The notes: generated by a model not told the origin, from the sequence alone. DNA of 64,000 nucleotides from Mucilaginibacter tundrae (GCF_013408825.1 NZ_JACCBZ010000014.1:21180-85179); one strand, 5' to 3'. Shown: positions 55,254 to 64,000, counted from the first letter of the stretch. Made by a program: numbers and translations.

Positions 55254-55325
55254 CAAGGAGAGATTTTCCAGGCCGTTGCTGACCTAATACCTCGTGCTAT
55301 TATGCCTCAAAGGACTTATAAATAA
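55251..55325 (+). pseudogene. Remnant of an ArsR-family regulator gene
   Basis: In frame from 55251 the sequence reads IQGEIFQAVADLIPRAIM and stops at 55325. This matches the usual N terminus of ArsR-SRPBCC-pair regulators (a form of DIFQAIADPTRRAI), with ATA where ATG is expected, DPTRR altered to DLIPR, and the rest of the roughly 100-residue protein gone. No helix-turn-helix remains, so it is not functional. Confidence 0.6.
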
Positions 55326-55332
55326 AATAATC

Positions 55333-55827
55333 ATGACAAACAAAACAGTATTTACCAAAGATTTAGCTAACCAAAAGCTACATGTCACCCGGGAATTTGC
55401 TGCACCTATAGAAAAGGTATGGGCAGCATGGACAGAAAGCGATTTACTTGATAAATGGTGGGCACCAAAACCATGGAAAGCCGTAACCAAATCATATAAT
55501 TTTACAGAAGGTGGTACCTGGCTTTATTACATGGCAGGCCCCGAAGGCGAAAAACATTGGAGCAGGTTTGATTTTGAAACGATAACACCAATGCACGGGT
55601 TTAGCCAAACCAGTAAATTTTGCGATGAAAACGGAAACATAGCCCAGGACTACATGGGCATGCAGTGGTTAATTCAATTTTTTGCCGCTGAAAATAGCAC
55701 AAAGGTTGAAGTTGATTTATATTGTGAGGACCCTGGTGTACTTGAAAAAATGCTAGCTATGGGCTTCGAAGGGGGCTTTACTATGGGATTGGGCAATTTG
55801 GATGAATTGCTGGCGGAACAAAATTAA
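55333..55827 (+). CDS. SRPBCC (AHSA1-type) domain protein
   Basis: 164 residues from the ATG at 55333 (an in-frame GTG upstream lies in the ArsR remnant). The START-like SRPBCC fold of the AHSA1 group is shown by FAAPIEKVWAAWTES, LLDKWWAPKPW, GGTWLYYM and the final MGFEGGFTMGLGNLDELL. These proteins bind hydrophobic ligands and are often controlled by an adjacent ArsR repressor, here decayed, so expression may now be unregulated or driven by the palindrome-overlapping promoter. Confidence 0.87.
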   Translation: MTNKTVFTKDLANQKLHVTREFAAPIEKVWAAWTESDLLDKWWAPKPWKAVTKSYNFTEGGTWLYYMAGPEGEKHWSRFDFETITPMHGFSQTSKFCDENGNIAQDYMGMQWLIQFFAAENSTKVEVDLYCEDPGVLEKMLAMGFEGGFTMGLGNLDELLAEQN

Positions 55828-55870
55828 CTAGCTCTCCACCATACGAGTGGGGAATCACCATTCTCCACCA

Positions 55871-55970
55871 CATCGTTGCTGTAAGAAACGAAGCAATCTA
55901 TATGCTACACAGAGAAGACCAGAAATCCGACCTGCCTATGTAGAGATTGCTTCGTTCCTCGCAATGAAGT
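55871..55970. repeat. Type 2 palindromic repeat
   Basis: AACGAAGCAATCT (55887-55899) is perfectly inverted at 55944-55956, inside longer imperfect arms (…GAGGAACGAAGCAATCTC-like). Half copies of this repeat end the composite repeats at 45310 and 49925. Confidence 0.75.
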
Positions 55971-56086
55971 GCGGAGAATAAAATCACTGCCCATCGTTCA
56001 CCTAAAAAATTGGCATCAGGGCTGATCCGGCAATCACTGTCCCTGCCATAGCACAACCCAATGTAGGATCAGAACGTAGCCGAGAG

Positions 56087-56140
56087 TTTTCTTTTGGTTA
56101 CTTTTCTTTTGCGGTCAAAAGAACGGCGAAGCCCTCTTGA
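56087..56140. repeat. Degenerate composite-repeat fragment
   Basis: TTTGGTTACTTTTCTTTTG followed by CAAAAGAACGGCGAAGCCC resembles the central hairpin segment of the composite repeat at 49820-49870. The rest of the 55828-56239 spacer shows nothing else clear. Confidence 0.5.
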
Positions 56141-56239
56141 GAATCATTGAAAACAAACAACCGAAAAAAAGTAACGCTTAGCGCAGCGATACCAGAAGTA
56201 AACTCTACAGTAAACAACACAAACTTATTCCATCTACCT

Positions 56240-56247
56240 TATATTTG
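56240..56247 (+). promoter_or_regulatory. -7 promoter box (TATATTTG) 3 nt before the dinB ATG
   Basis: Exact TAnnTTTG match; the ATG at 56251 follows after 3 nt, so a leaderless transcript is predicted. It overlaps the alternative TTG start at 56245, which is therefore unlikely. Confidence 0.55.
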
Positions 56248-56250
56248 TAT

Positions 56251-57360
56251 ATGGAAACGCAACTGCCATCCCATCGCAAGATCATCCATATCGATATGGA
56301 TGCTTTCTACGCGTCGGTCGAGCAGAGGGATAATCCTGATCTTCGGGGCAAACCATTGGTAGTTGGCGGCCTGCCCGAAGGACGGGGTGGAGTGGTTGCC
56401 ACAGCGAGTTATGAGGCTCGAAAATTTGGCATCCGTTCAGCCATGTCATCCAAGCAAGCATTACAGCTTTGTCCGCATGCTATATTTGTCCGTCCGCGTT
56501 TCCCCGCCTATAAAGAAGCCTCACAACATATCCGCGAGATTTTCAGTCGATATACTGATCTCATCGAACCCCTTTCATTAGATGAAGCCTACCTTGATGT
56601 AACCAACGATAAACTCAACATAGGCTCAGCTATTGAAATCGCCAAACAGATCAAGCAGGCAATTAAAGATGAATTGCATCTCACCGCTTCTGCCGGGGTA
56701 TCTATTAATAAGTTCGTTGCCAAAATCGCTTCGGATATTAATAAACCGGATGGATTAACTTTTATTGGCCCTTCTTCCATCGAGTCATTCATGGAGAAAC
56801 TACCGGTTGAAAAATTCCATGGCGTAGGCAAAGTTACAGCCCAAAAAATGAAGAACCTGGGCCTGCACCTGGGTGCTGATCTCAAAAGACTGACGCATGA
56901 TGAAATAGTTCGGCATTTTGGTAAACCCGGCAGGTTTTATTACCAGATCGTGCGTGGTATTGATGATCGTGAGGTGCAACCCCATCGTGAAACCAAATCA
57001 TCAGGCGCGGAAGACACTTTTGCCTATGACCTTACCACTATTGAAGAGATGGAAATTGAGCTGGATAAAATAGCCAGGCTGGTTGTTGATCGTTTGGAGC
57101 GTTATAACTTAAAGGGACGAACCGTCACCATAAAAATAAAGTACAGCGATTTTAAACAGATCACCCGTAACAGATCACTACTGTCGCCCATTGCTGACCT
57201 GGGGACAATAAGCGTCATTGCAAAACAATTATTAGCCGCTACGGATCCGGAAAATAAAAAAATAAGATTATTAGGTATCTCTTTGTCAAATTTCGGAGAC
57301 ATACCTGGTAAACAATCCACTCACGAACCCAGCCTTCAACTAAAGCTATTTAAACTATAA
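56251..57360 (+). CDS. dinB: DNA polymerase IV (Y family)
   Basis: 369-residue translesion polymerase. Seen: the catalytic DMDAFYASVEQ (metal-binding Asp), SLDEAYLDVT (catalytic Asp-Glu), SINKFVAKIASD, helix-hairpin-helix GVGKVTAQKM, the little-finger domain and a C-terminal clamp-binding motif QLKLF. Damage-inducible regulation is usual for the family, but no LexA box is seen. Single gene. Confidence 0.95.
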   Translation: METQLPSHRKIIHIDMDAFYASVEQRDNPDLRGKPLVVGGLPEGRGGVVATASYEARKFGIRSAMSSKQALQLCPHAIFVRPRFPAYKEASQHIREIFSRYTDLIEPLSLDEAYLDVTNDKLNIGSAIEIAKQIKQAIKDELHLTASAGVSINKFVAKIASDINKPDGLTFIGPSSIESFMEKLPVEKFHGVGKVTAQKMKNLGLHLGADLKRLTHDEIVRHFGKPGRFYYQIVRGIDDREVQPHRETKSSGAEDTFAYDLTTIEEMEIELDKIARLVVDRLERYNLKGRTVTIKIKYSDFKQITRNRSLLSPIADLGTISVIAKQLLAATDPENKKIRLLGISLSNFGDIPGKQSTHEPSLQLKLFKL

Positions 57361-57493
57361 GTAACTATTATTAAGTTATTTACCTATAGATTTATAAATT
57401 ATTGCCATAATTTAAATCAACCAAATCTATACTAAGCCAATATACTTTTTAAAATAATTTAAAAAGTGCTTGTTTTTTTAGGGGGAAATTTAT

Positions 57494-57501
57494 TAAGTTT
57501 G
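57494..57501 (+). promoter_or_regulatory. Promoter of the first ROK gene (TAAGTTTG; TTG 21 nt upstream)
   Basis: TAAGTTTG with TTG at 57470-57472 spaced 21 nt. The same box and spacing occur before the second ROK gene at 63873, pointing to common control. Confidence 0.6.
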
Positions 57502-57532
57502 TTCTACTGACTTGCCAATTATCATTATTAAC

Positions 57533-58780
57533 ATGGAATCAAAAACCAGGATTGTCAAAAGCGCCGAATTAAAGAACTCAATTATTAAGCGTCTTTACTT
57601 TGACAAGGCCTTATCTTGTGCCGACCTGAGCGAAGTTTTAGAAAAAAGTGTGCCATCCGTTTCCAAAGCGATCAGCGAATTAATTGAAGAAGGCTTTTTA
57701 ATGGAACAAGGCTATGCACCATCAAGCGGTGGCCGCCGGCCGTTAATGTACTGTTTACAGCCGTCGGCTATGTATATTGTTACTGTGGCTATGGATCAGC
57801 TCTCCACCCGCATCCAAATGGTTGATTTACATAACCAACCTATAGCAGAAACGGTGATGACGGAACTTAAGCTATTCCATAACCCCAATGCCCTAACATT
57901 ACTAATAGATTATATTAATGATTATATAGATGCCTCGGGCGTACCCAGGGATAAAATAGTCGGTATTGGTATTGGCATGCCCGGTTTTATTGATTCTGCA
58001 AAAGGTTTCAACTATACCTATTTGGATTCCGACGGGCAAAGCTTAACAGAATTAATTGCTGAGAAAACCGGAGCGCCCGTTTACATCGCTAATGATTCCA
58101 GCTTAATAGCTATTGCTGAACAAAAATTTGGCGTTGCCAAAAACCACAACGATGTAATGGTGATAAATCTGGGCTGGGGAATTGGTTTAGGCATGATCGT
58201 AAATGGCGAATTATATAGGGGCCATAGCGGTTTTGCAGGGGAATTTAGTCATATCCCACTTTTTGATGATGGCGCCTTGTGTACTTGCGGTAAACGCGGT
58301 TGCCTGGAGGCCGAAGCATCCATGCTGGTTGTAGCCGAAAAAGCTATCCAGGGTATAAAAGACGGGCATATATCCAGTTTAAAACATACGGATAAAGACC
58401 CTTATAAAGTAGTAGGCAACGCCATTATGGAGGCCGCCAACAACGGCGACCAGTTTGCTATTGAGCTATTATCGGATGCCGGGTATAAAATTGGCAAAGC
58501 CCTGGCTATCCTCATCCACATCATGAACCCCGAAAGTATTGTATTAAGTGGTCGCGGGGCTATTGTGGGTAAAATATTGCTCGCCCCTATTCAGCAGGCA
58601 CTAACAAAATATTGCATACCAAGGCTGGCTAAGAGCACCGAGTTACTGATTTCAGAGCTGGGATTTAATGCAGAGCTTATTGGCACGGCAGTACTGATTA
58701 TGGAGAATTTCGATAAAGACAATAAAAACCAATCAATCATCAATAAACAATTAAGCATGGAAAAAACAAGCAAAAACTAA
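57533..58780 (+). CDS. ROK-family transcriptional regulator
   Basis: 415 residues from the ATG at 57533. An N-terminal winged-helix DNA-binding domain (about 10-65; LSCADLSEVLEKSVPSVSKAI) precedes a ROK sugar-kinase-like domain with GIGIGMPGFID, NDSSLIAIAEQ and the zinc motif CTCGKRGCLE (about 253-262). ROK regulators respond to sugars or sugar phosphates. The SusC and SusD genes start 40 nt downstream, so it probably controls that glycan-uptake pair. A longer frame starts at a TTG 21 nt upstream. Confidence 0.92.
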   Translation: MESKTRIVKSAELKNSIIKRLYFDKALSCADLSEVLEKSVPSVSKAISELIEEGFLMEQGYAPSSGGRRPLMYCLQPSAMYIVTVAMDQLSTRIQMVDLHNQPIAETVMTELKLFHNPNALTLLIDYINDYIDASGVPRDKIVGIGIGMPGFIDSAKGFNYTYLDSDGQSLTELIAEKTGAPVYIANDSSLIAIAEQKFGVAKNHNDVMVINLGWGIGLGMIVNGELYRGHSGFAGEFSHIPLFDDGALCTCGKRGCLEAEASMLVVAEKAIQGIKDGHISSLKHTDKDPYKVVGNAIMEAANNGDQFAIELLSDAGYKIGKALAILIHIMNPESIVLSGRGAIVGKILLAPIQQALTKYCIPRLAKSTELLISELGFNAELIGTAVLIMENFDKDNKNQSIINKQLSMEKTSKN

Positions 58781-58819
58781 ATCCACCCAACTCATTTACA
58801 CTAAACTAATTCAATCAAC

Positions 58820-61800
58820 ATGAAAAAAATATTACCACTAATATTATTGGTGCCATGTATTGCAATGGGGGCAAGTAGTCATCCAATTGCAGTGAATAAG
58901 GCCAACAACATCATCACCGGTGCAAGCCGAAGCATGAAAGCACAAGCCCCTATCACGGGCATCATAAAAGACGAAACAGGGGCTGCCTTACCCGGTGTTA
59001 CCGTTTTAATAAAAGGGACAACAAACGGCACGCAAACCGATGTTAACGGTAAGTTTTCATTAAGTGCTAATCCGGGCGATGTTTTGCTTATCAGCTATGT
59101 AGGCTATCAAACAAGGCAAATTGTTGTTGGTACAAATACCAATTTCGATATTACCCTTGCCCCTGATGCCAAAAACCTTAATGAGGTTGTCGTTACCGCG
59201 TTAGGTATCAGAAAAAGCCAGGCATCATTAAGCTATGACCAACAAACCGTTAGCGGAAAAGAGCTGGAAGTTGCTAAAGACCCAAGTTTTGTTAACAGCC
59301 TTGATGGTAAAGTATCAGGTTTACAAATTACTCAAAGCTCATCAGGCGCGGGCGGTTCAACCAAAGTTGTTTTAAGGGGTAATAAATCAATTTACGGCAA
59401 CAACAACGTGCTGTATGTAATTGATGGTGTACCCTTGCAAGCACTTACCAGCGCACAGCCTAATGGTGTGTTCTCTTATTCAGGTGATGGTGGCGATGGT
59501 ATATCAAACATCAACCCTGATGACATTGAGAGCATTAGCGTGCTAAAAGGAGCATCGGCGTCGGCGCTGTATGGTAGTCAGGCAGCAAATGGAGTTATCC
59601 TGATTACTACTAAACACGGAAAATCAGGTCAAACTACATTAAGCATTAATTCGAATACTACATTTGATAAACCAGTCCTCTTACCAAAACTGCAAAGTCA
59701 ATACTCAGGTGGCGATGCAGGGGTAAGTAATCCAACTTCAGTAAATTCATGGGGGGCTTCACAAGCGGCAGGTAGCTCTAATTACAATCCGGCCAATTTT
59801 TTCAATACAGGTGTTACCGCTATAAATTCTTTTGATTTAAGTACAGGTACTGATAAAAACCAAACTTATCTATCCTATGCAAATACAAATTCAAATGGTA
59901 TAATGCCAGGTAATACTTTCGCTAAAAATAACATTACTGTGCGTAATACATCAAAAATGTTAAATGATAAATTAACACTTGATGTAAGTGCAAGTTATAT
60001 TTTCCAACGCACAGTAGACCGCCCTACGTCTGGTACTTATTTCAATGCGTTAACCAGCGTTTACCTTTTTCCAAGAGGTACCAGTTTCACACCGTATGAT
60101 AAGCAAAATTACGAGTCGGTAGATCCTGTTCGTAATATTGAGGTTCCAAATTGGATACTTCCTTACAAAAATGCGGGCTCGGGTGCCGATCTGGAGAATC
60201 CATATTGGGTACAATATAAAAATCCTACCGATCAGAATTTAAATCGTTTATTAGCAACTGTTTCTGCCAAATACGAACTTAACAGTTGGTCAAATATTCA
60301 GGCACGTATAAATGTCGATAAGGTTAATCAGACAAGTGATCAAAGGCTTTATGCCGGTACAACCGAGCTTTTGGCAGATAGTACAGGTGGTTATAGCAAC
60401 ACAGTATTTAGTCATACCCAACTATATGGTGATTTGTTATACAACGTGAATAAAGATGTGTCAAAAGATTTTAACATTAACGGAACTTTAGGAGCAAGCA
60501 TCCAGGATAACCAGAATAATTCAATTGGTTTCTCAGGTAGGTTAGGAACTGTTGACAATTATTTCAATGTATCTAATTTAGACCTAAGTGCAGGCAATCC
60601 ATTTAGCCAAACCAATAACACTGAATCGCAAGTACAATCTCTTTTTGCGAGTGTTGATTTTGGATATAAAAAGTATTTATTTTTAGATTTAACCGCGCGT
60701 AACGACTGGGCATCCGCCTTATCCTATACACAAAGTAATTCATTTTTTTACCCATCAGTTGGCTTAAGTGATGTATTAACCAGCATGCTTAAATTACCAG
60801 ACTGGATTAGCTTTAGTAAAATACGTGCTTCGTATACCGACGTAGGTAATAGCATACCATCTTTCGTAAGTACGCCAGCGCAATATACCTTGAATAAAGG
60901 CTTTCTGGATCTAAACCTTACCGAGCCACTAGGTACATTAAAACCGGAGCAAACTCATTCATTTGAGGTTGGTACAGAATGGCGTTTTCTTAATGATCAT
61001 ATTTCATTCGATGCAACTTATTATCATACAAATACCTACAATCAACTTTTTAACGTAGCCACAACAGTTGCTTCTGGCGGTTTTAGTACTAAATACGTTA
61101 ATGGTGGCAATGTTAGAAATGAAGGTTTTGAGGGTAGTTTAGGATACCATGGCAATATTGCAAGTGATCTTTCCTGGAATTCTACTTTTACTTTCTCCTT
61201 GAATAGAAACAAAGTACTGGCTTTATATACCGATAATGAAAATGGTGTACAAACAGTGCAAAATTCATTTAACTTCCCTAACTCAAATTTTGGTGGTTAT
61301 ACATTATCAGCTAACGTTGGCAAACCATACGGAGAAATATATGCTATTGATTTAATAAGAAATGCACAGGGAAATCCCGTACTTACCAATGGTTTGCCTA
61401 CAGTAAATACTCCGGCAAACGGAATTGGCACTGATGTAGGTAACTCAAACCCTAATTTTCTTTTAGGTTGGACCAACAATTTTAAATACAAACATTTCGA
61501 CCTTGCATTTACTGTTGATGGCCGTTTTGGGGGCACTGTACTTGATATGACTCAAACTTATCTGGATGAATATGGTGTGTCAGCTGCTACAGGTGCTGCA
61601 AGAGCTGCCTCGGGCGGAACCACTGCTGATCTTAACGAAGTTGAATCCTATTATAAGGTAAAAAGCCAGGCGATAGCAACATATGCCTATTCTGCCACCA
61701 ATATCCGCTTAAGAGAAGCATCTTTAGGTTATACATTTTCTCAAAGCTTGTTTAATAACAAAATCAGCAATCTGCGCGTCGCTTTTACAGGCCGCAATTT

Positions 61801-61933
61801 ATTTTTCTTCTATTTGAAAGCTCCGTTCGATCCTGAAACATCGTTATCAACTGATAACACCTTACAGGGTATTGACTTGTTTGGCCAGCCAAGTTACAGG
61901 TCTTTAGGATTCAATATTTCAGCAAGATTTTAA
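58820..61933 (+). CDS. SusC/RagA-family TonB-dependent outer-membrane transporter
   Basis: 1037 residues: signal peptide (about 1-20), carboxypeptidase-like domain (about 44-120, with PITGIIKDETGAALPGVTVLIKG), the TonB box region, plug domain (LNEVVVTALG, then SLDGKVSGLQI, VLYVIDGVPL) and a large beta-barrel ending in Phe (FNISARF). With the SusD partner it imports oligosaccharides or other ligands across the outer membrane using TonB energy. No glycoside hydrolase adjoins, so the substrate is open. Confidence 0.95.
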   Translation: MKKILPLILLVPCIAMGASSHPIAVNKANNIITGASRSMKAQAPITGIIKDETGAALPGVTVLIKGTTNGTQTDVNGKFSLSANPGDVLLISYVGYQTRQIVVGTNTNFDITLAPDAKNLNEVVVTALGIRKSQASLSYDQQTVSGKELEVAKDPSFVNSLDGKVSGLQITQSSSGAGGSTKVVLRGNKSIYGNNNVLYVIDGVPLQALTSAQPNGVFSYSGDGGDGISNINPDDIESISVLKGASASALYGSQAANGVILITTKHGKSGQTTLSINSNTTFDKPVLLPKLQSQYSGGDAGVSNPTSVNSWGASQAAGSSNYNPANFFNTGVTAINSFDLSTGTDKNQTYLSYANTNSNGIMPGNTFAKNNITVRNTSKMLNDKLTLDVSASYIFQRTVDRPTSGTYFNALTSVYLFPRGTSFTPYDKQNYESVDPVRNIEVPNWILPYKNAGSGADLENPYWVQYKNPTDQNLNRLLATVSAKYELNSWSNIQARINVDKVNQTSDQRLYAGTTELLADSTGGYSNTVFSHTQLYGDLLYNVNKDVSKDFNINGTLGASIQDNQNNSIGFSGRLGTVDNYFNVSNLDLSAGNPFSQTNNTESQVQSLFASVDFGYKKYLFLDLTARNDWASALSYTQSNSFFYPSVGLSDVLTSMLKLPDWISFSKIRASYTDVGNSIPSFVSTPAQYTLNKGFLDLNLTEPLGTLKPEQTHSFEVGTEWRFLNDHISFDATYYHTNTYNQLFNVATTVASGGFSTKYVNGGNVRNEGFEGSLGYHGNIASDLSWNSTFTFSLNRNKVLALYTDNENGVQTVQNSFNFPNSNFGGYTLSANVGKPYGEIYAIDLIRNAQGNPVLTNGLPTVNTPANGIGTDVGNSNPNFLLGWTNNFKYKHFDLAFTVDGRFGGTVLDMTQTYLDEYGVSAATGAARAASGGTTADLNEVESYYKVKSQAIATYAYSATNIRLREASLGYTFSQSLFNNKISNLRVAFTGRNLFFFYLKAPFDPETSLSTDNTLQGIDLFGQPSYRSLGFNISARF

Positions 61934-61957
61934 TAATGTATATTAATAATAGAAATT

Positions 61958-63553
61958 ATGAAAACGACATATAAAAATAAAGGGCTATTATTAATTGGGG
62001 CTACTTGCCTTATATTAATAAGTGCTTGTACAAAAGAGTTCAAGGATTTCAATACCGACCCAAGTAAAGTAACACAAACACAAGCTCAAGGCGATCTTCA
62101 ATATATAGGTTCATTCTTTCCGGATATGGAGCAGAATATCGTAAGTGATGTTGATTATGTATACCAATATCAGCAAAGCTTAAATGCCGATGCTTTCTCT
62201 GGTTATGAAATGTCTCCCGATCCGGGTTTTGGCAACTGTAATTATAATTACACCATGGTACCTGGTTGGAACCAAACAACATTTGATCTTGGATACCAGC
62301 ACATCATGAATAACTGGCTTCAAATTAAAACCAAAGCCCGCCCACAAGACCAACATTTTGTTGCATTAGCTCTTATTTTAAAAGTTGAGGCTATGCATCG
62401 CATAAGTGATGTATATGGCCCACTTCCATATTCAAAATTTGGCAGTGCTAGCTTTTTTGTACCGTATGACAGTCAACAAGCTATTTATACCCGATTTTTT
62501 AGTGAATTGGATACCGCGGTAAATACGCTTACTACTTTTGTTAAAACATACCCAGGTTCAGCACCGTTTCTTCCGTTTGACCTTGTTTACAAAGGTAATT
62601 ACACGCAATGGATTAAGTTTGCCAACACATTGAGGTTACGTTTAGCAATGAGAATAGCCTATGCAGATCCGGCAATGGCCAAATTGCAGGCAGAAAAGGC
62701 AGTGGCAGACCCTAACGGGTTACTATCTGCTGTAGGTGATGATGCTTATTTAAACATGGTAAATGGCGTGACCTACCAAAACTCGTTATGGAACATTACT
62801 AATGCTTATGGCGATATAAGTATGGGGGCTTCTATGGAGTCCATAATGGATGGGTATAACGATCCTCGGGAAGGTGCGTATTTTCTACCTTCAACTGCAG
62901 GTGCAGGCACTTACAAAGGTATCCGCATAGGATCAACCATTAATGGTTCACAGTATGCTAATTTCTCGTTATTAAACGTGCAAGCAACTACTCCTATGCA
63001 AATTATGCTGGCTTCTGAGTCTTACTTTTTAAGGGCTGAAGGCGCATTACGCGGCTGGAACATGGGTAGTGGAACGGCACAATCATTTTACGAGGCGGGT
63101 ATAACACTTTCTTTTCAGGAAAAAGGTGTAGCGATGCCTGCAGGTTATCTTACAAACAATACCAGTGTAGCAGCTCCTTATGTTGATCCTACTAACGCCC
63201 TGGAAAACTCTCCTGGCTTAAACAATATTACTATTGCCTGGGATCCGACAGCTACTTTTGAACAAAGCCTGCAAAGGATCATCACCCAAAAATGGATCGC
63301 GATATATCCTGATGGCGAAGAGGCCTGGGCTGAAGTTAGACGTACTGGGTATCCTAAAATACTTAACGTTTTACCCGCCAATAATACCAGTGGAGGAATT
63401 ATCAAGCCGGGAGCTTTTGTTGAACGTTTGCCTTTTGCGGCTGATGAAGACCAAAATAATCCTAAAGGCGTTGCAACAGGTGTTACCGCACTTGGTGGCC
63501 CTGATAACGCAGCCACTAAATTATGGTGGGATACAAATCCTAACGGAGAATAA
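61958..63553 (+). CDS. SusD/RagB-family outer-membrane lipoprotein (SusD-like type 2)
   Basis: 531 residues: lipoprotein signal with lipobox Cys in LISACTK (about 23), then the helical SusD-type fold with EFKDFNTDPSKV, KTKARPQDQHF, RISDVYGPLPYS and LRLAMRIAYADP. It caps the SusC barrel and binds the ligand at the surface. It starts 24 nt after SusC and ends the operon before a strong terminator. Confidence 0.94.
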   Translation: MKTTYKNKGLLLIGATCLILISACTKEFKDFNTDPSKVTQTQAQGDLQYIGSFFPDMEQNIVSDVDYVYQYQQSLNADAFSGYEMSPDPGFGNCNYNYTMVPGWNQTTFDLGYQHIMNNWLQIKTKARPQDQHFVALALILKVEAMHRISDVYGPLPYSKFGSASFFVPYDSQQAIYTRFFSELDTAVNTLTTFVKTYPGSAPFLPFDLVYKGNYTQWIKFANTLRLRLAMRIAYADPAMAKLQAEKAVADPNGLLSAVGDDAYLNMVNGVTYQNSLWNITNAYGDISMGASMESIMDGYNDPREGAYFLPSTAGAGTYKGIRIGSTINGSQYANFSLLNVQATTPMQIMLASESYFLRAEGALRGWNMGSGTAQSFYEAGITLSFQEKGVAMPAGYLTNNTSVAAPYVDPTNALENSPGLNNITIAWDPTATFEQSLQRIITQKWIAIYPDGEEAWAEVRRTGYPKILNVLPANNTSGGIIKPGAFVERLPFAADEDQNNPKGVATGVTALGGPDNAATKLWWDTNPNGE

Positions 63554-63574
63554 TTATCTTCTTTCTATCAAAAA

Positions 63575-63602
63575 GATCCTCGCTCAGGCGGGGATTTTTT
63601 TT
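63575..63602 (+). terminator. Rho-independent terminator of the SusC/SusD operon
   Basis: ATCCTCGC (63576-63583) pairs with GCGGGGAT (63588-63595) and is followed by T8. It sits 22 nt after the SusD stop. Confidence 0.9.
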
Positions 63603-63847
63603 GCCCCAAATTTTCAATCAAAAAGCATTAATTTGCCGTAAGCGCGCATTTTCGATATAAAGTTTGGCTAAATTTTCTTTTGTAACGTCCAAGTTACACA
63701 ACTTCCTTCTCCATTTTACTATCATTCATTTCTTTTTTATTGTTTTATTTATCTGAAACAATATAAATTATATTCTACATTAAGTTTTTACACTTTTCAG
63801 CGCAATTCATCAATATTTTAATACTTATTAAAAATAGTATTAAAGTA
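63603..63847. other. AT-rich spacer with a CRP-like dyad
   Basis: Between the operon terminator and the second ROK promoter. TGTAAC (63681-63686) and GTTACA (63693-63698) form a perfect dyad with a 6-nt spacer, in the form of a CRP/FNR-type site, but it lies about 150 nt upstream of the promoter. The rest is AT-rich without a gene. Confidence 0.35.
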
Positions 63848-63880
63848 TTTGCATGTTTAGAAATTTTTTATTTAAGTTTG
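63848..63880 (+). promoter_or_regulatory. Promoter of the second ROK gene (TTTG-N21-TAAGTTTG)
   Basis: TTTG at 63848-63851, 21-nt spacer, TAAGTTTG at 63873-63880, ATG at 63911. Box and spacing match the first ROK promoter. Confidence 0.65.
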
Positions 63881-63910
63881 TTTTAACTAACGTATAATTT
63901 TAATAATTGA

Positions 63911-64000
63911 ATGGAACTTAGAACTAAAATTGTTAAAAGCGCCGAATTGAAGAACATTATTATTAAGCGCCTTTATTTTGACAAAGCTTTGTCCTGTGCC
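63911..64000 (+). CDS. Second ROK-family regulator, 3' end cut by window edge
   Basis: The first 30 codons visible (ending ...FDKALSCA) match the ROK regulator at 57533 at all but about five positions, both in protein and largely in DNA. So a second copy of the regulator starts here, probably with another transport operon beyond the window. Confidence 0.88.
   Translation, partial: MELRTKIVKSAELKNIIIKRLYFDKALSCA

Noticed and set aside
56147..56362. A 71-codon frame before dinB
   Set aside because: It overlaps the dinB promoter and start in another frame and matches nothing.
63681..63698. TGTAAC-N6-GTTACA dyad as a confirmed CRP/FNR site
   Set aside because: The symmetry is good but it is far from the promoter and short palindromes are frequent in this AT-rich spacer; kept only as a remark.

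Overview
The window reads as chromosomal DNA of a Bacteroidota bacterium, most likely family Sphingobacteriaceae (Mucilaginibacter/Pedobacter-like). The signs are a SusC/SusD pair next to a ROK regulator, the gliding lipoprotein GldD, an alternative complex III (act) operon joined to an aa3-type cytochrome oxidase operon, DUF4286/DUF983/DUF6249 proteins, moderate-to-low GC, start sites without Shine-Dalgarno sequences, and repeated TAnnTTTG promoter boxes of the Bacteroidota sigma factor. I saw no rRNA, tRNA or CRISPR array. The placement is inferred from gene content only.

Layout. 1-9.5 kb: 3' part of nadE, then an S9-peptidase-like lipoprotein / sensor kinase / response regulator operon (minus strand), a TPR protein, small proteins and a phosphoesterase. 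9.5-28.4 kb: a long minus-strand block for respiration. Transcription runs from actA through actB-C-D-E-F, coxII, coxI, ctaA (heme A synthase), ctaB (heme O synthase), two subunit III proteins, subunit IV, SCO1, DUF420, a small CxxC membrane protein, DUF983, DUF2461 and an OmpA lipoprotein. Together these should form a quinol : cytochrome c : O2 supercomplex with its heme and copper assembly factors. 28.6-46.9 kb: mixed housekeeping genes (deoxyhypusine-synthase-like protein, SGNH hydrolase with TPR, outer-membrane beta-barrel, methyltransferase, transglutaminase-like protein, PDH E1 beta, glycosyltransferase, subtilase, ALDH7-type dehydrogenase, TPR protein, phosphosulfolactate synthase homolog, aroE, gldD, gltX). 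47-57.4 kb: single genes separated by repeat-rich spacers (histidine kinase, DinB-fold protein, ECF sigma/anti-sigma pair, oxidoreductase, superoxide dismutase, csaA-sdpI-tadA operon, SRPBCC protein, DNA polymerase IV). 57.5-64 kb: ROK regulator, SusC and SusD, a terminator, then the start of a second, closely related ROK regulator cut by the window edge.

Most notable: (1) the S9 'peptidase' encoded with the two-component system has lost two of three catalytic residues (Ser to Gly at 488, His to Ala at 605), so it looks like a pseudoenzyme that may serve sensing; (2) a frameshifted GxxExxY gene sits inside a 409-bp unit bounded by 21-bp inverted repeats placed on the stop codon of a methyltransferase gene; (3) a perfect 12-bp operator-like palindrome and the remains of an ArsR gene lie before the SRPBCC gene; (4) ROK-SusC-SusD is followed by a second ROK gene with the same promoter layout; (5) at least four families of palindromic repeats fill intergenic spaces, several between convergent genes; (6) several genes have a TAnnTTTG box only 3-10 nt before the ATG, suggesting leaderless or nearly leaderless mRNAs.
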